Of a stretch of DNA of 33,264 nt, positions 26,306-33,264 are shown piece after piece. This DNA is from Gammaproteobacteria bacterium (GTDB taxonomy: Bacteria > Pseudomonadota > Gammaproteobacteria > Enterobacterales > Alteromonadaceae). The notes under the pieces are model-generated. The model saw only the letters and a list, made by a program, of their open reading frames with translations. It ran no database searches and was not told the DNA's origin. How positions within the stretch are numbered: the stretch's first letter is position 1; each line of letters begins with the position of its first letter. The DNA is taken from the NCBI GenBank assembly GCA_013373245.1, contig JABXID010000266.1, positions 1-33,264 on the forward strand. Reading direction: 5' to 3'. Position numbers and translations under genes: made by a program.

Positions 26306-26401
26306 TAATAAATAACTTTGTCTAATAAATACACCGATGCATTGTACACGTCAAAGGAATAATAAATACAGAATTTATTATTTTAAAGGAATTATTTATT
26401 A
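26306..26401. promoter_or_regulatory. Cluster of five TAATAAAT octamers in the LysR/surface-protein divergent region
   Basis: TAATAAAT occurs at 26306-26313, 26323-26330 and 26360-26367. Its reverse complement ATTTATTA occurs at 26373-26380 and 26394-26401. The third and fourth form a perfect 10-bp inverted repeat, AATAATAAAT (26358-26367) and ATTTATTATT (26373-26382), with a 5-bp spacer. This AT-only palindrome is a plausible regulator-binding site in the control region shared by LysR and the divergent surface-protein operon. The remaining gap, 26402-26511, shows nothing else I can assign. Confidence 0.55.
26356..26401 (+). promoter_or_regulatory. Candidate paired operator boxes upstream of the surface-protein/TonB-receptor operon
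   Basis: AAAGGAATAATAAATAC (box start 26356) and AAAGGAATTATTTATTA (box start 26388) are 32 bp apart. Both fit GGAATWATWWATWM, and both are preceded by AAA. Spacing and consensus repeat those in the nagZ/symporter promoter (5250 and 5282), linking the two operons in one predicted regulon. Confidence 0.5.
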
Positions 26402-26511
26402 CAACAACTCCAATATAACGGGATGGTGATTTCGCTGTTCAAATCAAGGTTATTTGTCAATCGACTTACCTAATGGCTTGAAACATCGGTCACCAATGAA
26501 AAGAGGCAACT

Positions 26512-28683
26512 ATGAGACTAAGTAAAATATGCATGGCGTTAGCCACTCTGTCTTTTGTGCCATCAGTGCTTGCAAATGATGTGTATCAAGAAGACTTTTC
26601 TACGGGACTAAATGGCTTTACCGCCGTCAGCGTTAAAAATGATGCGCCCCACAATTGGCAGCTAATTGCATCTGAGGGGTATGTTTCTCTCGATGGCCAT
26701 GGCTTCGATTTTGGTACAGCCACGGCAGAATCAGACGACTGGTTAATTTCACCTAAGCTTGATATTTCCGCGACGGTAGCACCAAGTTTTAGCTTCAATT
26801 CGCGTTTACAATACAACGGCCGAAATATCGAAGCGTATGTATTGACTGATTATACCGGTGATTTAGAAACCGCTACAAAAACAAAGTTAGACATTCCTAC
26901 CTTACCAGATGACATGGGCTTTAGTGGCGCATTCTCTGACTGGACAGACTCAGGCACGATGGACTTATCAGCCTTTCAAGGTCAACAAGTTCACGTCGCA
27001 ATTCGCTTTATAGCCACCGCCGAACAAGTAGCTGATGCCGATTATAATGTTGCCCAGTGGGAAATAAACGACGTTTCTGTGCAAGGAGCAACAAAGTCAT
27101 TGCCAACCTTCACTGAAGATTTTTCAGATGGCTTAGGTGACATAACAGCCGTTAGTGTAAAAAGTGATGCACCTCATAACTGGAGTACCTTTGCCAACCA
27201 CGATGAGTCTGGAACCCAATTAGAATATGTCACATTAGATGGACATGGCTTTGATTTTTCCACCGCAACTGTCGAAAGCGATGACTGGCTCATCACCCCT
27301 GCATTAACCGTTTCACAAAGTGATGAGGCCGCATTTAGTTTTGATTCTCGATTACAATACTTTGGCAGAAATCTAAGTGTATGGATTTCTACCGATTACG
27401 ATGGTTCAGACCCAACCGCCGCAACTTGGACAGAACTTACCATTCCTAATCTACCGGCCGATCCTGGCTGGAGCGGCGAATTCTCTGCGTGGACCAACTC
27501 TGGTGCGATTAGCCTAACCGACTACCAAGGCCAGGACGTTCACCTTGCTGTTCGTTACATTGCTGATGCGGATGCGCTTACCGACCCCGATGCCAATGTT
27601 GGTCAGTGGGAAGTGGATAACATCATGGTAAAAGGAGCCTATTCAACGTTTAAAGAAGAATTTACGGAAGGCTTAGGTCGCATTGAGGCTATAAGCCTGA
27701 AAAGTGATGCGCCACACAATTGGAGCAACTATGCAAACCATGACGAAAGTGGTCAGCTACTTTCCTATGTCACTTTAGATGGCCACGGATTTGATTTTTC
27801 TACTGCAACAGTTGAGAGCGATGACTGGTTAGTAACGCCTTCTATTATTGTGGAACAAACCGATGAAGCATACTTCAGTTTTGATTCCCGTTTACAATAT
27901 TTTGGAAGAAACTTAAGTGCTTGGATTTCAACAGACTTTGATGGAGATGTTTCGACCGCTACTTGGACTGAATTAACCATCCCTAGCCTTCCGGCAGATC
28001 CGGGCTGGAGCGGCGAATTTTCGGAGTGGACCAACTCAGGCGAAATTAGTCTCGCCCCTTATCAAAATCAAGAAGTCGTCCTTGCTGTGCGCTACCTTGC
28101 AACCGCTGACGATGTTGCAGACGCAGACGCCAGCATTGGTCAGTGGGAAGTTGACAACATAACAATTAATGGCGGTATCGCCCCTATTAGCTTCGAACCT
28201 ATATTTCCACAAACAGCAATCAACTTTACTGTCACTCCGCCACCAGAAGGTGGTGTTGTTGGTGCAGAACTCACCTTCAGCGCAACTGCAGTTAGTAACG
28301 TCGTTGAAGAGTCAGAGTATGACTATCATTGGGACTTTGGTAATGGTGACACTGCAGCTGGTCAAACGGTTAACTATACCTATGAAACTGCTGGTACCTA
28401 TACCCCTACTCTAACCGTGACTTATGCGGGTGGAGAATTAATCCAACTTACCTCCGATGGCAACGAAGTAATAGTGCAAATCTTACCTGAAGAATTGCAA
28501 AGAGAAGGTGATGCGATTGTCGTCACAGTCGCTTATGTCGACGAACCGTCTGAAAACACAGAACAAGACGATGACTCAGATGATGAAATTCTAGGTCTTA
28601 CATTCAGCTGGCCACTTTTCATCCTTGGTTTATTAGGTTTACGCCGTCGCGCTAAGAAATTGCAACTTAGAAAAGCTGACTAG
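26512..28683 (+). CDS. Exported three-repeat choice-of-anchor-J/PKD surface protein with C-terminal sorting-like tail
   Basis: This 723-residue protein has a signal peptide ending at about residue 21 (VLA before ND). Three homologous repeats of 175-180 residues follow (about 27-200, 202-380, 382-553). Each has an EDF-like start, DAPHNW, DGHGFDF, ESDDWLI/V, F-S-RLQY-GRN, a GxSGxFSxWT segment and QWE-DN/D. This is the beta-sandwich pattern of choice-of-anchor-J (cleaved-adhesin-like) domains, which often bind glycans or proteins. A PKD domain lies at about 585-660 (YHWDFGNGDTAAG, then AGTYTPTLTV). The tail is an acidic stretch, a hydrophobic helix (FSWPLFILGLLGL) and RRRAKK, similar in layout to GlyGly-CTERM/PEP-CTERM sorting signals. 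The AAGAGG SD fits the ATG. It is first in an operon with the TonB receptor, suggesting a cell-surface ligand-capturing partner; no catalytic motif is seen. Confidence 0.8.
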   Translation: MRLSKICMALATLSFVPSVLANDVYQEDFSTGLNGFTAVSVKNDAPHNWQLIASEGYVSLDGHGFDFGTATAESDDWLISPKLDISATVAPSFSFNSRLQYNGRNIEAYVLTDYTGDLETATKTKLDIPTLPDDMGFSGAFSDWTDSGTMDLSAFQGQQVHVAIRFIATAEQVADADYNVAQWEINDVSVQGATKSLPTFTEDFSDGLGDITAVSVKSDAPHNWSTFANHDESGTQLEYVTLDGHGFDFSTATVESDDWLITPALTVSQSDEAAFSFDSRLQYFGRNLSVWISTDYDGSDPTAATWTELTIPNLPADPGWSGEFSAWTNSGAISLTDYQGQDVHLAVRYIADADALTDPDANVGQWEVDNIMVKGAYSTFKEEFTEGLGRIEAISLKSDAPHNWSNYANHDESGQLLSYVTLDGHGFDFSTATVESDDWLVTPSIIVEQTDEAYFSFDSRLQYFGRNLSAWISTDFDGDVSTATWTELTIPSLPADPGWSGEFSEWTNSGEISLAPYQNQEVVLAVRYLATADDVADADASIGQWEVDNITINGGIAPISFEPIFPQTAINFTVTPPPEGGVVGAELTFSATAVSNVVEESEYDYHWDFGNGDTAAGQTVNYTYETAGTYTPTLTVTYAGGELIQLTSDGNEVIVQILPEELQREGDAIVVTVAYVDEPSENTEQDDDSDDEILGLTFSWPLFILGLLGLRRRAKKLQLRKAD
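26590..28173 (+). repeat. Three tandem intragenic repeats, about 525-540 bp each
   Basis: Equivalent Glu codons of the three repeat starts lie at 26590, 27115 and 27655, giving periods of 525 and 540 bp. Repeats 2 and 3 are much closer to each other than to repeat 1. For example, both carry NHDESG, YVTLDGHGFDFSTATVESDD and LPADPGWSGEFS. This implies a later duplication of the second unit. Confidence 0.85.
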
Positions 28684-28737
28684 AAGGCAAACCTGACTAA
28701 GAAAATGATTAATACAAAATTCTAAAAAGAGATGGAA

Positions 28738-31700
28738 ATGAAAAGATTCAATAGAAATAAGCTTAGCTTACTAATATCCGCCACTTTGTTGTCTTCAACC
28801 GCGGCAATAGCACAGGAAACAGAACAACAAGGCAATCCAAATGTAAAAGATAAAGAGCACGAAGTCATTGAAATTATTGGTATTCGAGCCTCTTTACGAG
28901 AAAACTTAAATAACAAACGCTACTCAGACTCAGTTGTTGACTCCATCAATACTGAAGACATCGCCAAAAACCCCGATAAAAACATGGCTGAGGCGCTACA
29001 ACGCATTCCGGGCGTTCAGATTGAGCGTGAATTTGGTGAAGGTTCAAAAGTGTCAATTCGAGGCACAGATCCCGCCCTGACTAACACCTTGGTTAATGGT
29101 CAATCCGCCAAATCTGCTGAATACCTACCGGGCCGAGGTGAAAGTAACGCCTTTGACTTTTCTAATATCCCAGCAGAGCGTGTTTCTAAAATAGAAGTGC
29201 ATAAATCCGCTCGCGCCGACTTAGACGCCGGTGGCATCGGTGGTACGGTGATCATGCACACCAAAAAACCACTTGAACAAAAAGATGGTTATGGGTATTT
29301 CAACTTCGAAAGCGAATACAACGATAATTCAGAGCAATATTCCCCACAATTATCTACCGCGTATAACTTTAAAAACGAAAGTGAAACCTTCGGTGCGTCG
29401 ATCGCAGTAAGTTTACAACGCAGAAACTCATTCCGAACAGGTTTTGAATCAAGTGGCGTAGCAGGTGGAACAAACGCAGTTTCAACCGGTTTTACCTCAA
29501 CTGATGCGATTATTTGTCCGACTGAAGCATGTAATGCAACGGATATTAAACTCCGTGATATGAATGGTCACAATGAAATTATCAACCGACATATGGCATT
29601 TAACGGCTTTACCTACGGGCAACAAGAGTTTGTCGCTGGCGGAACCGGCAGTTATCCAAACAGCGATGATGGCTCAATTGCCCCATGGAATAACGCAACT
29701 GGCTATTACGCCATGCCGAATGATATTATCGACCCAACCTACATAGACTCCATATGGGGTTTATTTAGACCGCACATTCGTGAAGCAGGCTTTGGCCAAA
29801 CACCAGGTAAAGTATTAGGTAGCTCGGTGAGATCGCCAGCGCGAGCCAGCGAAGACGAGCGTTTAGATACAACAATCAATTTACAGTGGGCGCCAACTGA
29901 CGAATTAAGTTTTAACCTAGAGTTAAACCGCAATACATCAGACCGCGATAACAAAGACGATAATCTATCGGCGCAAGCATTCCGATTAGCTCAATACCTA
30001 TACAGTAATAACGAAACAGGCATTGATCCGCGCTTAGTTATGGACCATGAAGCAGACGTAGTGACTTCGCTTGTGGGACCAATTGATGGCGCCTACCTTG
30101 TTGGTTACACCGGTGCAGTTTGGGATGGTTCGTTTGATGATACGTCGGTTGTACGTCACGCCAAATGGGGTGAAATCATTCGTCGCAGTTCAGAAGACAG
30201 AACGGGCTCAAAAACAGAGCAAGATCGAGTTCACCTAACGGTTGATTACTTGGGGGACAGCGTTGAAGCGAAATTCCAAATCGGTCGCACTAGTGCAAAC
30301 AGTTCGGCATTTGTTTCAGAGACCTTGCTAGGTACTCGTTACGGTGACTATCTATCACCTTATTCTGGCGACCAAAACGATGTCCAGATCCCAACATACA
30401 ACGGGGTTAACTTAGGTTATGGTTATGACTTAGACAGCGATAAGGTATATTGGGGTGTACAAGCCGATCCTTCTTTGACAGGTGACGAATTAACCGCTGC
30501 ACAGCAACGTGCTAGTAGTTTCTTGTTAGCGCCGACCAACGAGTTTTATGTGATGGACATCGGCAATAGCAAACGTTTCCGTGAAAATACGGAAGACTTT
30601 GCACAAGGTGACTTCACTATTTTATTGGACAATGACTTTTACATCACCAGTGTAAAATTCGGTGCCAAGTATCGTGACATTAACCGCACGCAAAACTACT
30701 TATCGGAAGAATATCGTTTCCACAACTTTGCTGACCAATCGTCAGAGTTTCCAACCATTTTAGCTGGTGAACTTGCCAGTGGCACCGTATCAGGCATAGA
30801 TACCGCTGGACACGATATCCCTGATGAATACTTTGATATCAACCTTGGCAATTTAACCAGCCTAGTCGACGATCATTTCTTGTTGCTGCCTTCTGATGGC
30901 ACACCAAACCGAGACTTGTGTATCGATGCAATTGCCGCATCAGATGCTCCAACTCCTAGCCTTCGTGGATATGAAACACGTGGTAAGTATTATGGCTGTC
31001 GTTCAGGCTTTAACGAATCATTTTTTGACCGCTACAACAATAACGAAGAAATTTTTGCTTACTACGGTATGGTGAACTTTGGTGGTGATGACTTCAGCGG
31101 TAACATCGGTGTTCGTGTGGTTGATACTAAACGAGAGTCAATGCTTTGGGACACCAAAAAAGATGAAAATGGCGTTGAGGTAAGATATACCGACGATCCA
31201 ACGGCAGATAACTACATAGCTGAACTTTCTGGTTTTAGACAATACGAAGCAATCACTCAAGAAAGTAGCACTAAAGACGTGTTACCGAGTTTTAACATTA
31301 AATATAACTTAACTGACAACTTAATTTTAAGAGCTGCAGCGTCTAAGAATATTTCGCACCCAAGCTTGGCTGAGCAAAGCTCACGTTTTTATGTCGCAAC
31401 AGAACGAGCGCGATTATTAGTAGGGCAACCACAAGACATGGCGTTGGTGAGTGATGGAGCCGGCGGCTACACGGAAACTGATCGAACAGAGCGATTATTC
31501 CACGAAGATCAGCGACGTGCTTCAGTGGGTAATCCAGACTTGGGTTCTTATACCTCTATCAACAGCGAAGTTGGTCTTGAGTGGTATTTTGACGATTCGT
31601 CAATATTTGCGGTTACTGCATTCCAAAAGGATATTTCCAATATTGTACGTGCATCCTCTGAAGTACAAAATCTTGATTACCTAGGTGAGCAAGGACAGAA

Positions 31701-32550
31701 AGATAACAACGGTTACGACATTTTTGGTAATTACGTTGTCAGTTCTTACTTCAATACCGCCGATCAAAAAGTACAAGGTCTTGAAATGCAGCTACAGCAT
31801 GAGTTTGGCTACGGGTTTGGTGGCGTAATCAATTACACCTATACTGACGTACCGGGGCAAAACTACAGTTCCACGCAATTTACTTACGTTTTAGACGAGT
31901 CAGGCACCCCTGAATATCGCGATAGCGACCCATCAAAACGCCCATACTATGAAGTGACAGGTTTCAATACAAAAACCACCACTCAAGTAGAGCCTATGTA
32001 CGGTCAGTCGAAAGACACTTTAAATGCTTCACTTTATTTTGAAAATGAAACATTCTCTGCACGTCTTTCATACAACTATCGTAGCGAATTCGCTATTGGC
32101 TCAGACACCAATGGATTAAGATTTACTGATGCTCGTCAACAGCTAGACTTCAAAGCAACTTACCAAATCAGTGACAACCTGATGGCTAACTTTGCAGTAA
32201 CTAACTTAACTGACGAAAACGTTGTGCAATACCATGACTCATCACAAATCGTACAAGCCCCTGTTATACACAAAGCTAAGTGGATTGATGAAATGGATGC
32301 AAACGGCAACCCAACGGGTAATCGAGTTATCGCCACAGATCAAAATGGTGTCGAAATCATCGAAGAATCAATCACTGGCGATGCGGCATATCAAATGTTG
32401 GCAGATGCTATCGGTACCGATGCAAATGGTGAAAACCTAGTAACAATTAACGATTTAAAACCTTATTATGAAAATCGTGTTACTAAAATGGTTTACAACG
32501 AGTACACCAATGGTCGCCGTTTCTACTTAGGCTTGAACTGGACGTTCTAA
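28738..32550 (+). CDS. TonB-dependent outer-membrane receptor (large, Xanthomonas/Caulobacter type)
   Basis: This is a receptor of about 1270 residues. It has a signal peptide (cleavage after AIAQ, about residue 24-26), a TonB-box-like stretch (EVIEIIGIRASL), and a plug domain (about 55-190) with MAEALQRIPGVQIEREFG, VSIRGTDPALTNTLVNGQ and FDFSNIPAERVSKIEVHKSA. A long beta-barrel ends in RRFYLGLNWTF with the C-terminal aromatic residue needed for outer-membrane insertion. This matches TIGR01782-like receptors, many of which import glycans. I place the start at ATG 28738, since AAAAAGAG is 6 nt upstream; ATG 28732 is too close to that SD. It lies 54 bp downstream of the PKD surface protein. Context predicts uptake of peptidoglycan fragments or oligosaccharides, powered by TonB/ExbBD encoded elsewhere. 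Confidence 0.93.
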   Translation: MKRFNRNKLSLLISATLLSSTAAIAQETEQQGNPNVKDKEHEVIEIIGIRASLRENLNNKRYSDSVVDSINTEDIAKNPDKNMAEALQRIPGVQIEREFGEGSKVSIRGTDPALTNTLVNGQSAKSAEYLPGRGESNAFDFSNIPAERVSKIEVHKSARADLDAGGIGGTVIMHTKKPLEQKDGYGYFNFESEYNDNSEQYSPQLSTAYNFKNESETFGASIAVSLQRRNSFRTGFESSGVAGGTNAVSTGFTSTDAIICPTEACNATDIKLRDMNGHNEIINRHMAFNGFTYGQQEFVAGGTGSYPNSDDGSIAPWNNATGYYAMPNDIIDPTYIDSIWGLFRPHIREAGFGQTPGKVLGSSVRSPARASEDERLDTTINLQWAPTDELSFNLELNRNTSDRDNKDDNLSAQAFRLAQYLYSNNETGIDPRLVMDHEADVVTSLVGPIDGAYLVGYTGAVWDGSFDDTSVVRHAKWGEIIRRSSEDRTGSKTEQDRVHLTVDYLGDSVEAKFQIGRTSANSSAFVSETLLGTRYGDYLSPYSGDQNDVQIPTYNGVNLGYGYDLDSDKVYWGVQADPSLTGDELTAAQQRASSFLLAPTNEFYVMDIGNSKRFRENTEDFAQGDFTILLDNDFYITSVKFGAKYRDINRTQNYLSEEYRFHNFADQSSEFPTILAGELASGTVSGIDTAGHDIPDEYFDINLGNLTSLVDDHFLLLPSDGTPNRDLCIDAIAASDAPTPSLRGYETRGKYYGCRSGFNESFFDRYNNNEEIFAYYGMVNFGGDDFSGNIGVRVVDTKRESMLWDTKKDENGVEVRYTDDPTADNYIAELSGFRQYEAITQESSTKDVLPSFNIKYNLTDNLILRAAASKNISHPSLAEQSSRFYVATERARLLVGQPQDMALVSDGAGGYTETDRTERLFHEDQRRASVGNPDLGSYTSINSEVGLEWYFDDSSIFAVTAFQKDISNIVRASSEVQNLDYLGEQGQKDNNGYDIFGNYVVSSYFNTADQKVQGLEMQLQHEFGYGFGGVINYTYTDVPGQNYSSTQFTYVLDESGTPEYRDSDPSKRPYYEVTGFNTKTTTQVEPMYGQSKDTLNASLYFENETFSARLSYNYRSEFAIGSDTNGLRFTDARQQLDFKATYQISDNLMANFAVTNLTDENVVQYHDSSQIVQAPVIHKAKWIDEMDANGNPTGNRVIATDQNGVEIIEESITGDAAYQMLADAIGTDANGENLVTINDLKPYYENRVTKMVYNEYTNGRRFYLGLNWTF

Positions 32551-32594
32551 AGTAAATTTAACCGACAGTTTATTGCTAAAACAAACTGCCAAAA

Positions 32595-32642
32595 TTTCGC
32601 TATCGACTTTAACTAAACTTCATGAAATAGTTAATAGCGAAA
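32595..32642 (+). repeat. Nested inverted repeats in the receptor 3' UTR
   Basis: TTTCGCTAT (32595-32603) is complementary to ATAGCGAAA (32634-32642), and inside it TTAACTA (32609-32615) is complementary to TAGTTAA (32628-32634). Together they form a long imperfect stem. A smaller CAGTTT/AAACTG hairpin (32566-32588) precedes it. There is no T tract, so mRNA protection or a small-RNA element is more likely than termination by this stem itself. Confidence 0.55.
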
Positions 32643-32655
32643 CTTGGTATTACTG

Positions 32656-32678
32656 AAAGGCTCCGAAAAGGAGCCTTT
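32656..32678 (+). terminator. Intrinsic terminator after the TonB receptor gene
   Basis: AAAGGCTCC (32656-32664) and GGAGCCTTT (32670-32678) form a perfect 9-bp stem with loop GAAAA, followed by TGTATTTT. It lies 31 bp before the start of the VanX-like gene, so that gene has its own promoter or depends on read-through. Confidence 0.8.
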
Positions 32679-32708
32679 GTATTTTCAACTCATTAACTAG
32701 GACGCAAT

Positions 32709-33264
32709 GTGGGAAAATTTAAACTAACTTTAATTTTATCTTTATTTTACTTAGCATCTTGTTCATCTACAAAAGCCGATAAAAGCCCTTTTATCGATCT
32801 ATCTACTCTTGTCCCTGACGCAAATTATGACATTCGATACTACGGAAAGAATAACTTTGTAGGTACTCAGATCAACGGCTACCTTGCGCCTAAATGTTTG
32901 ATACATAAAGATGCTGCACAAGCCCTTGTGGCAGTGAACAACGAATTGCAACAAAACGGTATGAGGTTAAAGATATTTGACTGTTATCGCCCCAAAAAAG
33001 CAGTCGCCCACTTTATGAGCTGGGTGAAAGACAAAAATGACACTTCCACCAAAGCCGCCTATTACCCCAACTTACCAAAACAAGAGCTAGTTGGTGACTA
33101 CATTGCCGAAACATCAGGCCATAGCCGTGGATATACAATTGACCTAAGCATCGAAAAGCTTGTCGATGGAAAATATCAGGAGCTGGATATGGGCAGTCCT
33201 TTTGATATGTTCGATACGTTATCAAATACCGACGACCCTAGAATTGGCAAAGAACAGAAGAAAA
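32709..33264 (+). CDS. vanX: VanX/DdpX-type D-Ala-D-Ala dipeptidase, lipoprotein (3' truncated)
   Basis: The frame is open to the window end (185 codons visible). GTG at 32709 is chosen because AGGA (32699-32702) lies 6 nt upstream and the product begins with a lipoprotein signal, FKLTLILSLFYLASC. Peptidase family M15D features are LSTLVPDANYDIRYYGKNNF, IFDCYRPKKAV and the zinc motif SGHSRGYTIDLS, where His and Asp are metal ligands. The catalytic Glu and third ligand His would be just beyond the edge. VanX and DdpX hydrolyse D-Ala-D-Ala; those enzymes are cytosolic or periplasmic. A lipoprotein version next to a muropeptide-type TonB system points to nutritional use of D-Ala-D-Ala from peptidoglycan, without implying vancomycin resistance. 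Signs of truncation other than the window edge are absent. Confidence 0.85.
   Translation, partial: MGKFKLTLILSLFYLASCSSTKADKSPFIDLSTLVPDANYDIRYYGKNNFVGTQINGYLAPKCLIHKDAAQALVAVNNELQQNGMRLKIFDCYRPKKAVAHFMSWVKDKNDTSTKAAYYPNLPKQELVGDYIAETSGHSRGYTIDLSIEKLVDGKYQELDMGSPFDMFDTLSNTDDPRIGKEQKK

Noticed and set aside
26358-26382. AT-only 10-bp inverted repeat as a transcription terminator
   Set aside because: It sits in a divergent promoter region with no upstream transcript to end, and has no GC stem; a binding site is more likely.
26590-28173. Repeats as a CRISPR array or assembly duplication
   Set aside because: The units are 525-540 bp, protein-coding, in frame and diverged from each other; they are tandem protein domains.
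32709-33264. VanX-like gene as a vancomycin-resistance determinant
   Set aside because: No vanH, vanA, vanS or vanR neighbours are present, the host is apparently Gram-negative, and the locus context is nutritional.

Overview
This 33 kb window comes from the chromosome of a Gram-negative, probably marine gammaproteobacterium of the Alteromonadales type. That placement is inferred from three things: a large TonB-dependent receptor of the carbohydrate-scavenging kind, a sodium:solute symporter used for sugar uptake instead of a PTS, and a D-lactate dehydrogenase architecture (FAD plus Fe-S plus CCG, about 934 aa) like Shewanella Dld-II. No rRNA, tRNA, CRISPR, transposase or phage gene was seen.

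Most of the window reads as one large peptidoglycan (muropeptide) utilization locus. On the left, after the 3' end of a C39-type peptidase gene, a leftward set encodes three exported proteins: NagZ as a lipoprotein, a GH18-like lipoprotein and an M14 metallocarboxypeptidase. A divergent promoter at about 5198-5294 separates it from a rightward run of thirteen genes (5295-24411). These are: a Na+/solute symporter, a fused amino-sugar kinase-MurQ etherase, NamZ (exo-muramidase), an MFS transporter, an Fe-S D-lactate dehydrogenase, AnmK, an aldehyde dehydrogenase, a LuxR-type regulator, an M1-type metallopeptidase, a FAD amine/amino-acid oxidase, a deiminase-like (DDAH/amidinotransferase) protein, an M20 carbamoylase and a NagX-like membrane acetyltransferase.

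The right side holds two co-oriented regulators on the minus strand, LysR then RpiR/MurR-like. They are divergent from a surface-protein gene (three choice-of-anchor-J-like repeats plus PKD) and a 1270-aa TonB-dependent receptor. A lipoprotein VanX-type D-Ala-D-Ala dipeptidase follows and runs off the window end.

The proposed flow is as follows. The receptor and its partner capture peptidoglycan fragments at the outer membrane. VanX, M14 and M1 trim peptides, while NagZ and NamZ release GlcNAc and MurNAc. The symporter imports the sugars. The kinase domain makes MurNAc-6-P (and probably GlcNAc-6-P), and AnmK admits 1,6-anhydroMurNAc. MurQ splits MurNAc-6-P into GlcNAc-6-P and D-lactate, and the D-lactate dehydrogenase oxidises the lactate to pyruvate. 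NagA and NagB are not in the window. A second module (ALDH, LuxR, FAD oxidase, deiminase, carbamoylase) may degrade a guanidino or ureido compound.

Two divergent promoters 21 kb apart each carry a pair of boxes fitting GGAATWATWWATWM, spaced exactly 32 bp start to start. They are the best candidate operators for a regulator encoded here, most simply the MurR-like protein. No gene-free stretch exceeds 300 bases; the longest is 222 bases at 26290-26511.
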